NCBI RefSeq assembly: GCF_040802235.1
Contig: NC_133158.1
Coordinates: 43,404,001-43,468,000, forward strand
DNA: 64,000 nt
Direction: 5' to 3'
From: Manis javanica
Taxonomy: Eukaryota; Chordata; Mammalia; Pholidota; Manidae
Shown in pieces: positions 47,485 to 60,320 of the stretch. A model generated the notes under the pieces. The model searched no databases. It saw only the letters and a list, made by a program, of their open reading frames with translations, and was not told where the DNA came from. A program made the position numbers and the translations under genes. Each line of letters starts with the position of its first letter. Position 1 is the first letter of the stretch.

Positions 47485-48680
47485 GCTAAAAACCTCTTTT
47501 AAAGTATAAAACAAAAACCCAAAGTGATAAGAAAAGATAACGGTATTGGTTCATGGTAACTTTTTTTCCGTTACTGATATGTGAAATAGTGCTTCCAATG
47601 GCCGAGGTGTCTTTCTCACTATTGTTAGAGTCAGTGAATGAAGCAAACCTGCAGAAGAACTGTTAGGAGTCCCTGCATTAACTCTAGTTTACCTTCCCTG
47701 AAAATGTTATCTAGGATTTTAAGACTTGGCCCCTTTTGGGATTTTGGGGTGCATCTCCCCTGTTGTCCTTCCTTATCACCCAGTCCTAGACATGGCCCAA
47801 ACCCCCTCCTTTTCTATTTTATACCTGTGTGTTTCTTTCTTTCCCATTGTGCTAGGACGGTTTCCACTCTGGGGACGGGGAGTCATTGGTGGTGACCTCG
47901 CCTACAAGTGGGAGAGCGGATTTCCCTGTATCATGGTTAGGACCGACCTGGAGTTGACAGCTCCCTTGTGTGCTGCAAATTTTGCAGCATCGTACTTCGT
48001 ATTAGCGCCAGTGCAGGCAGAGTCCCTGAGTGAAAAAGTCACAAGTGGGTTGGTGGCAGCACACCGGCCCTTCGGCTGCACAGACTTCTTCACTCTGCTG
48101 TGTATTCTGGTCACCTTCATAGAGTCCTAATTGCTTCCCTTTCCTGGAAAAATCTGGAGGAATACACATTCAAGCTACGACCTTGTGTGCAAAAACACAA
48201 AAATCTGCCCTGGCAGGCCATTTCGAGAGTGGGACGGTCTGTGTGCGGATATATGAGCTTGTTGGGGGAAAAGAGTTAAAGAGTGAAGAAGGGAGGGAGT
48301 GAAGGAGGAAAAGTGAGGAATAAAATGCAGGACAAGATGCAGCAGACTGGCGGGGACCAGTGGGAGTCTGCCCGGCCGTGCCCCCTCCCAGGGGCGCCTG
48401 TGCTCCGTGGGGCATCAGAGCCCCATGCTGCCTCGGTTTCCATTTGATCCGTTTCACCTCCCGCTGGACAGGACTTGGGTCGCAGAAAGCACCCTCCCCC
48501 TCAAGCTCAGGGCACACACGCCCCCTTCCCCCAGCCAGGCTCAGGGTGCGGCAGCCCACAGTGAGTGGGTCCCCTGGGTGGGGTGGGAGGAGGGGAAGGC
48601 AAAGGATCTTGAAAGACAAATACTCAGGCAGGGCTCTTCATGCACATAAAGCAGCCAGCCACAGCCTGTGACCTTGGACA
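47485..48680. other. Upstream flank without a recognised element
   Basis: Contains a 134-codon plus-strand frame (47726-48130) with several hydrophobic stretches but no recognisable domain, and a GC-rich part near 48.35-48.6 kb. I name no element here. Confidence 0.4.
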
Positions 48681-48686
48681 GCCCCA

Positions 48687-48770
48687 GTGGGTCATCCTCA
48701 CCAGGTGGGTCATCCGCACCAGGTGGGCCATCTGCACCAGGTGGGTCATCTGCACCAGGTGGGCTGCCTG
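48687..48770 (+). repeat. 18-bp tandem repeat, four copies plus a partial
   Basis: Units GTGGGTCATCCTCACCAG, GTGGGTCATCCGCACCAG, GTGGGCCATCTGCACCAG and GTGGGTCATCTGCACCAG run from 48687 to 48758, followed by a partial unit. The period is a multiple of 3, which keeps several frames open through it. Confidence 0.97.
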
Positions 48771-48779
48771 CTGCCTGCT

Positions 48780-50925
48780 GTGGGGCTTCTGGTCTGATAA
48801 GGCTCTTAGCAGGTGCCAGGGGCCCTGAGTGGGGAGGGCCGTGCTGCAGCTCACGTTAGGATGCCATGATCAGAAGGAGGGCCGTGCATGGCCCCTGCCT
48901 TGACCCTCCCTGGCCTTCCCCTTAACCTCTTAGAAATGCCCCTTAAATACCACTCACTGGAAGGGTAGATGGGCAAACCTGGAGCAGCTATGGGAGAACT
49001 CACTAGAAATATCAGAAATTGCACCAGATTACCTACAGTGACCATCAGCCTTTGCCACGGCCACCCACGTGGCTCCACATGGCAGGCACTCCTAGAGTTG
49101 GTTCTTAGCCTTTACCTACCTGTCCCCAGCCTGCCTCCACACTGTCCCCAAGAGGAAGCATGTCAGCTGGCCCCCACCCCCAATTCCACTCTCTCTGTCA
49201 CTCCCAAAGACTCCCAGCAGACTGGTTATAGAGAGAGACCAGCTAAGCTGCTAAAATTCAGCAATCTTAGCTTTCACATATAAATACATGCAGACAATGA
49301 GAGGTTCCCAGACCTATGAGAATCAGCAGCTTAAGGAGGCCCACAGGGCTGAGAGGGTCGTGGGGAAGCAAACAGTTTAATTTTTTTTTTCTCTCTCTGA
49401 GAAATTTCAGAAGCTTTTACATGAAGGCAATAAGAGCTTTTACTGTTTAAAAAATGAGTAATTGGAGTTCAAAAAAGAATTCTTGGAGATAAAAAGAATT
49501 TTTTAGGATAAATGAAAAACTCAAGAGGCAGTAAATGGCAGGAAGGACAGAGCTAAAAACTAATGTGATGAATTAGGAGCTCAGTGTAATTCCCAGAATT
49601 GTTGCAGCCCCAGAGCGAAAAGGCAAAAAGGTGGGAATTATGAATCAAAAGCACTATTTATGATGGAGGGGAACCCAGGAGATCTCTTCCTTCATGGGAG
49701 GCCAGGAAGGGAGCGCAGAAATGGTGGAGGTGAGCCAGGGTTCAAAGAAACAGATTGTCCTTAAACTGTAGACATTGGATCGAGCTCACCAAAAACAGGG
49801 TGCAATTATTTTAAAAGACACTTGGGAATTGCAGAGACAAAGAGAAAATTGTTTAACTGTATGTCCTGTGTGGGTGAGGTGGGCTGGACTGGATGACAGG
49901 AGGGCCAGTGCCCTGGGGTTATATGCAGAGGGAAGGGAGGCACCCTCACCACACAGCCTTGAATCTTGACCCCAGTCACCATCTGTTTTGCCCCCAACAC
50001 CTGGCCTTAGCTTCCTTGTATGGGAGCTATAGCCTATTTTCTGGGATATTGTGAAATGAAGACAGACACAACAGTCAGTCACATGGAGCTGGCACGTTGT
50101 AAGTGTTTAGTACTCACCATCTATTATTTAAATTAATAATTATTATTATTGATGGTGGTAGGAAAATACAGGGGCAAACATGTTTTAATTTTACTTTTTT
50201 AACTTTAAAAGCCTAGGACTTTAGTTATACCATTGTAAAAACTTACGAGAAACCCTTTCAATTCTGGGTTTGGAATATTGACATTCCCACCCCACTGACT
50301 GGCGTGCGCCCCTGTGGAGGGTCACGGAAACTCCTTCCTCAAGACGGGAAGGGGTGGGGGGTGACCGGCAGCTCCTTACCGACGAGCCCCGCAAGTGGGG
50401 CCTGGTGGACTGCAGCCAGGCAGGTCCGGGTTGGAGGGCAGACTGTTTGCTTTTTTTATGGAAGGCTGGGCTCCTGCCCTCCGGTGGGTGGGGGCTGGCA
50501 TTGGCATTAATAATAAAACACCTGAGAGAGAAAGTCACACATGAAAATTCTCCCTCAGGGCAAAGAGTGGCCATAGATCTGTGTACACAGTGGGTGGCAA
50601 CTGTTAGTTTTCAAAGCAGGAGCATAGGATTTGAGTCACAAGCCAACCCTGAACTGGAGCTCCCTCAGCCATCCAAACCCCTGTGAAGGGCCTTCCACCG
50701 CCTGTGATGAGAAGGAAGGGCCAGCGCGGCCTCTCCCACGGACCTGGGCTTTCACCCAGGCAGCTCTCCCTTAAGGTGCACTTGGGACAGTGGAGCCTGT
50801 GGGTGGGCAGGGCAGACCCAGCAGTGCCACACTGCTCTGGGGCTTCCTGGGAGGCCTGGGGGACAAGGGCCTTGAGTAGAAACATTGGGAAGCATGGTTA
50901 GAGACAGACGGTCTCCACCATAAGA
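48780..50925. other. Upstream flank without a recognised element
   Basis: Unique sequence with A- and T-rich stretches around 49.38-49.5 and 50.1-50.2 kb. A short MIR-like tail may lie near 50.05-50.12 kb (AGCTGGCACGTTGTAAGTGT). No exon recognised. Confidence 0.4.
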
Positions 50926-50929
50926 GTTA

Positions 50930-51070
50930 CTGTTTATCAGCCGCCAGGTGGGCCAGGCGCTTACACGCTTCCTCTCACTCAAACTAAGCAACTGTGGACA
51001 GTGGGCTATATCACCCCCAGCTCACAAGAGGGGGCACTGCCACTCCAAGGTGTTAGGGAACGTGTCCCAC
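50930..51070 (+). mobile_element. L2/MIR-type fragment
   Basis: CTGTTTATCAGCCGCCAGGT, GGCCAGGCGCTTACACGCTT and ATCACCCCCAGCTCACAAGA resemble the L2 segment 'tgccaggcactgtgctaagcgc ... cattttacaga'. Confidence 0.55.
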
Positions 51071-52139
51071 AGCAGGTGGATGTCGGCCCCTCGCCCTGAG
51101 CTTCGGGAAGAATTGGAGGGCAACACATTTCTTTCGGCTTTTCCTTCACCAATATTTTTAGATTATTTCCACATAAGTGCTTTACTTGGTTTTGAAAGAA
51201 AATACTCTGAGTGTCCATACTTTATAGGGGTGTAGAGCAGTGATGTGCCCCCAGGAGGTAGGAGCAGCCCCCGTGTCCGTTCTGGAAGGTCGTTGGCTTT
51301 CTGTCCATGCACATGGCGGGTAGTGAGCTCGCCTTCCTTGCTTGGAAGGTGACGGCTGCTGTGCCTCTATTTCTCTAACTCTGTGTGATAACCTTGGGAT
51401 GTGACATTTTGTAGTTGGAGTTCAAAGCTAAACAAATTAGCTCAAATCCTCAAACCCTGTTGTCACCACATCAGACAGTGACCTTGATGGAGTCCCTTGA
51501 TGTGAACTCCAGGGGCAGCTTGCACGACCCAGGAAGGATACCCAAGGGTATGAAGGTGACCTTTGGCTGTGAGCCCCAGCGCGGAAGGCGTGTTCTGCCG
51601 ACTGTCTAACCTGAGCCCTGGGCAGCCTTTGATCCAGGGCAGACCCCCCGCCCCAGATTCTCCCGGTCCCTCTGCTGCCCCTCCTGACTCACCTCTGTCC
51701 TCTCTGGTCTCCCTCTTGGGCTCTGCTTCTCTGCTCCTCAGTCTCTTAGTATTGTAGACGTAGGGTGCAGTCCTTGGTCCTCCCCTGTGCCTGGTGGAGT
51801 CTCCCCAGAATTAAGGCCGGAAGGATCATGTCAGTTCAGAGTACCAGCTTGGCCCTCTTCTCGGCTCCTGGCACCATGATTTTTCCTCCAGACAGTCCTC
51901 TGGGATTTCTAATGGGCACCTCGGATCCTTCCCTAGTCTTCCCCAGTCTTCCCCAGTCCTCTACCTGCTGTCTTCACCCCCGGTTAATGTCCCATGCATC
52001 CTGCTGGCTATTCAGATCACGATTTGGGAGGCATCCGTGAACCTTCTTTCCCTCACACCTTATACCCACATCCAGTCGTCAGGAATCCCTTGGGCTCTAC
52101 TTTCAAAATTTACCAGAAACCAGCCACCCACGTCTTATG

Positions 52140-52480
52140 CCTGACTGCCACCTGCTCTGAGCCACTAGCATCTCCACCTGCCCCATGCTCCCAGCTGGTC
52201 TCCTGACCCCTGGCATGCTCTGCCCAGCTGCCACAGTGACCCTGTCAAAATATGCCACATGCTGCTCCTCTGTTCAAACCCCTGCATTGTTCCCACTGAC
52301 ATGTGTCTCACAGTGGCCTGCGCCACTCCGTGAAGCCCCTCTCAGCAGTGTGGCGGGGCCTCCCATCAGGGCCCTGATGCCTCCCCACTGCCTGTTTCCT
52401 TGGGCGCCCAGAGCAGCTCCCTCAACTCCTGGCCACTCAGGGCCCTTCATTCCTCACCACCAGCTTGGCCGGCGGCCCTT
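52140..52480 (+). mobile_element. L2 LINE 3' fragment
   Basis: ATGCCACATGCTGCTCCTCT, TCAAACCCCTGCATTGTTCC, CTCAACTCCTGGCCACTCAG and a CTTCATTCCTCACC block follow the L2 ORF2 end. Confidence 0.7.
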
Positions 52481-52737
52481 CCACAGCTTCCTACCTCCCT
52501 TTCCCCACCACTGGAATCAAATATGTCACCACAGGACTATTTCACAACACTAAGGTGACAGCATCACAGGGCCCAGCAGTGGTATCCTGATGGGCTTCAC
52601 CAGCAGCTCTTCGAAGCTCTGCCTGGTAAGTGTGTCCACCATGTGGGCAGGGTCCCCTCCTGCCCCCCGCCAGGCTACCACGTCTGAACACTTGCCCACA
52701 GCACAGGGCCCTGCCGGTGGCACCACGTGCAACACAT

Positions 52738-52800
52738 CCCACCCACACACACATTTGCCACAGGCCACACCCCACACACCCCACACACCCCACCCATCAA
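52738..52800 (+). repeat. CA/CCCCA-rich simple repeat
   Basis: ACCCACACACACATTTGCC followed by repeated CCACACACC/CCACAC units. Confidence 0.9.
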
Positions 52801-53529
52801 TATCACAGTGAAGCCAGACAAATGAAATTTTTTGATTCCCAATACATAAAACAGTTATGTTTAGAGTATACTGTAGCCTATTAAATATGCAATGGCATTA
52901 TGTTTAAGACAACATGTAATACCTTAATTAGAAAATACCTTATTGCTAAAAAGCACTAACTGCCACCTGAACTTTCAGCGTTTTGCTGGGGAGGGTCTTG
53001 CCTCCATGTGGGTGGCTGCTGACCGAGCAGCATGGTGGCAGCTGGGTGGCTGTGGACATGTCTTAAAATCAGACAGCAGTGAAGTCTGTCGCGCTGATTG
53101 ACTCCTTTCACGGACGCTCTCTGGAGTAGGAGATGCTGTTTGAGAGCGTGTGACCCACAGTGGAACTTTCAGAACTGGGTCAGTCCTCAGACCCTGCCGC
53201 TGCTTCCTCGGCTCAGCAGATGTCGTGTCCTTCAGTCCTCCTGGCACCCTCCCTGGGGGCAGATTTCATCTTGGGAAAGCCCGACCCTGGCTCCTTCGCA
53301 GGGGCAGCTCCTCACCCAGGCAGGTCTGACTCGAGAGGCGGCAGGGCGGCCCCGTCCTCAGGCCCCGCTTCTGGTCCTGGTTCTCGTGCCTTTCCCACCA
53401 CACCTGCAGCTGCTTCCTCCCCGGAGGCCTTGAGCCCCTCAGAGTTAGGCATGGGGGCTGCAATCGACTTCCTCCAAACGCCTGTTCATGCTGACATTTT
53501 GACTTTGTAGAGGTCAAGGACAGGCAGCC

Positions 53530-54295
53530 CCAAGATGTGTTGGCATGCAGATTATGTCTAGCTGGCAATAGTCTCAAGGGCTAAAAGATGCAGAAAGAAA
53601 CTTTAACCTTCCCCCTAACTGCATAAAAAGGATTTAAATGGAGGACCTGCTCTAGGAAGAGAGCTATCACCATAGAACATCAATCACATCACAATGTGAA
53701 CTAGGGAGGATAGACAAGCAGGAATTGAGTAAAATCTGTGGAAATTCCTCTCGGGGCCCCATTGTTTTGGTGTGGCCCAGCAAACATTTGTGTGCCCAAC
53801 ATTCACTCTTGTACTCCTGTGACCTGCGTCCCAATCCCTTTGAAGCCCCAGCCCCCACCCGCTTCTCCTTAGTTCAGGATGACATATAAGCTTCATTGTC
53901 CCTGACTGTCCTTGGAAACTCAGGTCTGTGTGGATTCCCTGTATGTACATAATTACATTTGATTTTCTCCAGTTAATCTGTCTCATGTCGATCAACAACC
54001 AATCCAAGAGCCTTCTCTGTGGACTGACCACCTATCTCAGGACTTTCCCAACTTCATGTTCACCCCCCTTCCTAATCTGTAACCAATTCAAATTTGAAGA
54101 ACCTTCTTTCCTCAAGATGCCTCATAAATGTGCCCTTTTTCTTGAGTCTGGCAGGCAAGCTGTTTCTGTGAACTGGCTTTGGTGCAGGTAAAGCAGAAAC
54201 TTCCTGGTCGAGGACTCAGTGCTTTTCTGGCTGCATCTGTAAAGACTCAATAAACCGTTCTATTTCAGCAATCTCTCCATCTCTAGACTTCTGGA
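53530..54295 (+). mobile_element. Retroviral LTR remnant (family shared with 33.74-34.19 kb)
   Basis: Blocks TCCCTTTGAAGCCCCAGCCC, TTAGTTCAGGATGACATATA, ACATAATTACATTTG and AATCTGTCTCATGTCGATCA line up in order with the copy at about 34 kb. It continues to ACTCAATAAACCGTTC (AATAAA near 54247), which would be the polyadenylation signal. Target duplication not resolved. Confidence 0.6.
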
Positions 54296-54299
54296 TTAG

Positions 54300-57200
54300 T
54301 CAAGATCTCCTTTGGGAAATCCCTTCTGTGGCAAATGCTCAGTTTCTCAGGGTCCCCTGTGTCCCCGTGCTGGGTGATTTTCCTGGGGTTCCTTTTTAAA
54401 ATATGGATGTGGGTATCAGGTCAGTTTGAATAAATTCAGTCCCCAACTGATTTTTCCTCCCTCAGAATCAAACTTTTTTTAATTTGGCTGGAATATTTTG
54501 AAAAAAATAAAAGGAAAGAAAGGCCTGGACTGGATCATCTGCTGTGTGCGTTGCTCCCCTTGGGCCAATGAATCCCTCTTTGTTTGCTGCTACAAGACGC
54601 GGCTTCTATCTTCACATTTGCGAATGCCTGTCAAGAACGGTACCAGGTAATGAAAGGATTTTTCTTATGTTTCTGCTCTTTGTTTTGAAGGAACAACAGA
54701 AAAGGGGTATTTCTAGGCAACTGAGCAAATTACCAGAAGCAACCGGCCAAGGAACGTGGGTTGAAATATTCCACATTTCCTACTAAGCTGCTTATTTTCT
54801 TTCCTCTGCAAACAGGGACTGGCAAGCACCCACTCGTCGGTGTGTACGGGTCACTATCCATGGGAGCCGCCTGAGCCTGTGCGAGTGAGGCTTCCCGACC
54901 CTGCTCAGGATGGAGCTGGCTGGGACTGCACGGTCCCTGGGGGGCCTTCCCAGCACAGTCCCTGGGAATGAAGCCCCTCAGGCCTGTGCTTGCCTCACCC
55001 TGCTCCTAAGAGGCCTCAGTTGCTCTGTTTAACTCCCGGCCTGAGCCCTATGGAGATACCAATTTTATTATGCTAATTAATTAATGATCCATTGGCCTTT
55101 GGAGTAAGAAGATTTTGATCTCTAGGTTCAGCACAACCTCCTGGAAGACTATAGAGCAGAGGCAATCTCCCCTCAGGGAACTGGAGCAGCCCATCTGCCC
55201 CAACCCCCTGGAATATGTCCTCAGCTCCTGGGGGCATGTCAGCTGGTCCTGCAACCCTCTTGGGTGTCACCTGCTTCCTTATCCTCCTCTGGCAGCTGTT
55301 CCACAAACTAAAGGTGACACGTAGTTGCATTCAGCTGGCTGAGCTGGGGCCACTGGAAACAATAGGAAGAATGATGACACGTTCTGGCAGCTCTGGTCGC
55401 AAAGACGGGCAGTGATGTGGGCAAATACCTAGCCTTAGGGATTTGAGGCTAATGGATTGAGGGTGTTCCCTGGGGTGGGGCAGGCATCTCAGAGCTTCTT
55501 TTTATCCATGACCCTTCCTGGGCCCGAGGCTCCTGATGCTGCTGCCCTCTGCCTGGGGAGGTCCCCTATTCAGGTGCTACTGGGAGTCCAGTCTTTGGAG
55601 GGAGGGTAGTGGGAAGGGCCCTTCTCCTGCCTAGAGATCCTCTGCACTCTGGTCTGTCCTTCTTTTCCAGCTTCCTCCCTGTCATGGCTCATCCTGTCCC
55701 CCTTCCTCGTCCTAGCCTCCAGTGGGGTTACTAACCTCCTTCTGGCGGCCTCAGCACCTGCCATGTTGCCATCTCCCTGCTTACACCGCTGATGGTAACA
55801 GAAACAGCTCACCTGTGAATTCTTTTCAGAGTTCAAAGGTTTTGTCCTCACAGTGTCCTTTGCTCCTCACAACAGTCACTGAAAATGAGTAGACTCGATT
55901 ATTTTTTCCAAAGATGTATTTATTCGGTTTTAATAAACATTTTGCTTATTTCAGACATCACATCTTAAAAAAAAATTTTTTTTGTTGATCAGTATACAAT
56001 AAAGTTTAGGGGGTTATATAAGCTATATAACATCTTTACCTTTACAAAACTTAGGAGCAGAATATGAGTATCTTATCTCCCATTACTCTAATTTTCTCTT
56101 TACTGCAGGACAAGAAGAAATACCTTGCATTTTTACAGTCCTTTATATTTTAAAAAACCATATTGAATTCACAATATAAGTGGATCATGTCAGCAATTTT
56201 TCGAGGTGGGGAAGCAAGAATTATGATTTCTAGTTTCCATACTGAGGAAACGTACGCTTCAATACGCTAAATGATTTGTTTGGAGTCACACATAGCTAGC
56301 AGAGAGCATAGCAAGTATTTGATTTTGGATTTTCTGCCTTTTTCTAGTAATGATCTCAATTTCTCTCCTAAAGTTACGGTTTCTGGGACAGATACAAAGA
56401 ACAGCTGTCTATGCAGTGTGTGCATCTCCCCCCCAGACACACATTCAGAGTTGCTCCCTTCACGGCCCACTTTTCAGATGTCCTAGGGGACATGGTCCCC
56501 TCTCCCACTTGAACACATACCTTCACTAGCATTTCACGCTCTTTTCTCTAGTTTGTCCCATGGAAGCTGATACATGGCAAGCACAATGGCTCTGCTGTCC
56601 CTGAAGTAGCCCTGGGGACGAAGCTGCTGCCTCAAAGTGGCAGAATGTGGCCCGGCTGGACCTCCTCATGACCCGGAAAAGGAGGCTTTTGGGATGATCT
56701 TCCTGAAGAACAAATGAGAGCAGCCACGTGATGTGGTGGTTTAAGGTCATCCTCACCGCTTTCCTCCCTGAAGCCCTGGTGCAGAATTTCAGCAATATGA
56801 CCTCTTTTACTGCACAGGGGCCACAATCCTGTCTACATCCAGAGCCTTGGAGCCCCTGCGCTGTGAGCTCCCGCGGAGGCATGGGGGCCCTGGGTGGAGC
56901 CATGTGGACCCCACAGGGGTGGCTGCAGAGCTGAGGGCGAGGACCAGGAGTGGACGCTGCTGGACCAGAGGTGCCCCCAGGGGTGGGGAGGAGTGGGGGA
57001 GGGAAGGCTGGGAAGTTATGAGGGAGCTTCAGCAAGTCTTGGGGAGGCTATGTTGACAGTGAGTGTGGTTGCCCTGCTCTCCTGATTCTTGCTGACAGAG
57101 GAGGGCCTGCATGGCCCCAGGGCCACTGAGCTCACGTGGATATGGAAGGAGACCCGGAAGGCCAAGTTCTGTGCCTGGACGCACTTCCAGTCTGTGTTCT

Positions 57201-57655
57201 TCCAGCTGAACCCTGGATGCTTGGCTGCAGGAAACAGTTCTGTCCCCTGTCCCAGGCAGAGCTGACCCCACTGTGGCAGCAGTCACGGTCCTTGGGGTGT
57301 CCTGATTGCCTTGTCACCTGGCCTGACCTTTGCGGCAGCTTCCTTAATGCCTTCAATCTCCAAACTGCATTTACTAATATTTGTTTTAAACTTGGATGCC
57401 TGCCCTTGCTTACTGTCCACACCCCTGCAGGAAGAATTCGCTTCCATGTCCTCGAGATTCCCTAAATATGTTTGTGTCCCATTCCTGCTTTGTTAGATGT
57501 GGCTGGTGGGCTCTGGTTTCTGGAGGCCCTGCTGACTTGCTAACTGAGATTTTATGAGGATCCGAAGGAGCAAAGGCCTTCAGCACTGGGTGGTACGCGG
57601 CAGTTTGGTGTCCTAGGAAGGGCACAGGCTCGGGTCCAACCAGCCTTAGAGCCAC
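54300..57655. other. Upstream flank without a recognised element
   Basis: Unique sequence. A decayed L2/MIR3 piece may lie near 56.2-56.31 kb (TTCCATACTGAGGAAACGTA, GGAGTCACACATAGCTAGC). The frames near 56.5-57.1 kb on both strands overlap and have no known domain. No exon recognised. Confidence 0.4.
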
Positions 57656-57664
57656 CCCAGCACC

Positions 57665-57740
57665 ATGCTTCCAGCTGAGTGACTGGGTGGTTTCTCAGCC
57701 TCTCTGGACCTCAGTTTCCTTGTCTGTGAGTTGGGGCCAC
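57665..57740 (+). mobile_element. MIR SINE fragment
   Basis: GAGTGACTGGGTGGTTTCTC, AGCCTCTCTGGACCTCAGTT and TCCTTGTCTGTGAGTTGGGG are the MIR core. Confidence 0.8.
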
Positions 57741-57744
57741 AGAC

Positions 57745-59020
57745 TCTGCCTCGTGGAACAGTACGGTGCCGTCTGGAGGAGGCTCGGCGCCTGGCTCATC
57801 ACCCCCATGCCTCCTCCCACACTAGCCCCAGGACCAAGAACACTGACAAAACTCACGATTTATTCTGTGAGTCATTTAAAAATTGTTAATACCAACATGA
57901 CTGAAATCAGAACTCTGTGCTTCAATGTGTACAAAATGGAAAATTGGGAAAACTTTTGCTTTAAGACTGAAGCCCGGGAGGATCATATGCCTTCAATCAT
58001 CAGTGTGGCTAAATGGGAGGAGAAAAATCTGGAGGTTTAATAAAACATCTGATCAGAGTCTTCTCTGGATGCCCAGCTGTCCGCTCTGGAAGATGCTCGT
58101 GTTTCTGGACCTTGTGTTGGGGGGCGGTGGGGGGAAGGCAGCCCAGAGGCCTGGTGGCTCTAGACGGATTTCAAATCAGATGCAAGCTCTTTCTGCAGCC
58201 ATGTTACCCCTGCCTGCTCTGCCCATGCAGGAGAGACGTTGGCCCTCTGCTCTGGAGCAGGTTTGTCAGAACTGCTGGCAGTGTGGTCCCAGAATTGTGA
58301 CTTGATGAACAATTTCAGAGCCCATGATGGGCCCCTCCCAGCCCCAGGCAGTCAAGCACATCTGAGCCTTCCTAATTTACACGCACAGGGTCCTTTCCTC
58401 TCATGTCTACGTGCTTTTCGTGACCTGTCAGACTCTGATATCCATAGAAGGCATTACTTTCTTCCAAGTCACGCAGCTGGGGATGATGTAAGCAAAGTCC
58501 TTCGGCCAAGGGCACCAGGGAGATCTGGGAGGGCACACTCCCTCCAGGGGCAGGTGTTCGGACTCTGGTGCTTTGACTAGACGGAGCTTCACGTTGCCCT
58601 GGGCCCGCAGGGGTTTACAGGGGCCGGTGTGGGAGGCTCCAGGTCCCTCCACAGCGGGAGGCCGCAGCCGCCCCTCCCTCTTCCCACCAGATCCTTCCCT
58701 TTTCTTAGCTTCCCACCTTGTGCTTTTAAAGAAACACCCACAGCCAGACCCCCCCTGGAGGCCTGAAAGGCCCCCGCCTGCGGCAGGCGGTCACTCCACC
58801 TTCTCCCAGGAAGGAGCGGAGTGGGCAGGCGTGGCCGTGGCGGTTGTCCTCAGCGAGTGTGTGCGTGCCGTTCCCAGTGAGGAGCACAGGGCCTCCTTCC
58901 TTACCGAGAAATTAAACTTCTTGCTACTTAACAAATGCATTAAGGAGGGAGGAAAAGGGGCCCTCGCTCATTCACTCCTGATATGAAGTGAGAAAGGACT
59001 AAATGTCCCAGACCTGCCCT
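57745..59020. other. Upstream flank without a recognised element
   Basis: Unique sequence. Several plus-strand frames of about 110-140 codons (57687-58986) overlap each other and show no recognisable protein family. Nothing named. Confidence 0.4.
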
Positions 59021-59024
59021 GAGC

Positions 59025-59465
59025 GTTACCCCCCACCCCCTGCCATGTCCCTGTGCTGAATCCTCACCCCCAGGACCTCAGAATGTGAGCTTATTTGGAA
59101 ATAGGGTTGCTGCACATTGACTAGTTAAGATGAGGGCAGCCTGGAGTAGGGCGCCCCTAATCCAGCATGGCTGGTTTCCTTACAAAACGGGAAATGTGGA
59201 CACAGACATACACAGGGAGACACCACATGCAGATGGGATCAGAGGTCAGGGTGATCCAGCAGCAAGCCAAGGGATGCCAAAGATGGCCAGCACACGCGAG
59301 CTAGGAGCCGGGCCCGGAGCAGGGGCTCCCTCAGACCCTTCAAGGATCTGACCTTGATCTTGGACTTTTGGCTTCCAGAATTGTGAGACAGTACGTTTCT
59401 GCTGTTTTTTTACGCCAGTTTGTTCAATCTGTGGGGCTTTGTCACAGCTGCCCTAGGGTGTTCAT
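59025..59465 (+). mobile_element. MLT1-type MaLR LTR
   Basis: CCCCAGGACCTCAGAATGTG, AGCTTATTTGGAAATAGGGT, GTTAAGATGAGGGCAGCCTG, GACCTTGATCTTGGACTTTT and GGCTTCCAGAATTGTGAGAC follow an MLT1-like LTR closely. Confidence 0.88.
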
Positions 59466-60184
59466 CCCAGAGCAGTGATGCAAGACTGGCTTGGGGCCCT
59501 TGTTTCCTGCTGGTGTGAGGACCTGTGCTGCCTCCAAGCAGGGCCTGCCTGGCCATTGTCTTGGGCCAGGGACACTTGTGCTGGGAGTGGGTGACATGTT
59601 CCTGCCCGTTTGACCAGCTGAGCCCAGCTTCTGGGGTGGGGCGCAGGGCTCCTGGGCTGCCGGCTGGCCCTCAGCCTGTCAGGCCTGGGTGATGCTTATT
59701 TCCCACTCTTGGAGTTCTCTCTCTTTCCCGCCCTCTTTCTTTCAGTGCTTCAGATCCATCTATCTGCTCTGCCAATTCCTCTTCTCTTTCCCCCAGACGA
59801 AGACATAGCTCCCCCACCTTCCTGTTTTTCCACCTCAAACACCAGGTGTTTCTAAAGTCATAGTGCCCTGGGGCTGAGAACTAGCTATTTGACAAACTTT
59901 TATGACCAAATAAATATTGAAATTATCCATAAAGCAAATGTGAGCAGAGAACCCCAGCTTGAAGGACAGATGGGCCTGGTGCGGAAGCTTCTGGAGACTA
60001 TCTCCTAATGCATTTATAATAGCAGAAGGGTAGTCATGCCACCCTTGGACACCTTGGGCTCTGGAGGACTGAGAGCCAGCCTGGTCTCCCTCTAGGTCAA
60101 AAGAGCTCCATGTGCTGGTAGAGCCAGTGGAGGGATCTGGAGCAGAGGCCTGGGCAGGATCTGGCCCTGCCATCTGCCAGCACC

Positions 60185-60320
60185 CTTAGCTGCCGCCTCA
60201 GGAGCCTCATCTGTACAATGGGTGTAATAACAATGTCAGCCTCACAGTTCCTGTAGAGCTCATACACATGAGGCAATTAGAACAGTGCCAGGACAACGAC
60301 AAGCCCTAAACATGTGTGCC
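60185..60320 (+). mobile_element. MIR SINE fragment
   Basis: GAGCCTCATCTGTACAATGG, GTGTAATAACAATGTCAGCC and AATTAGAACAGTGCCAGGAC are the 3' half of MIR. Confidence 0.8.

Noticed and set aside
47726..48130. 134-codon plus-strand frame with hydrophobic stretches
   Set aside because: No recognisable family, not flanked by promoter or splice evidence, and overlapped by other frames; most likely chance.
48624..48859. Collagen-like Gly-Gly-Ser frame on plus and a His/Thr/Leu-rich frame on minus
   Set aside because: Produced by the 18-bp tandem repeat.
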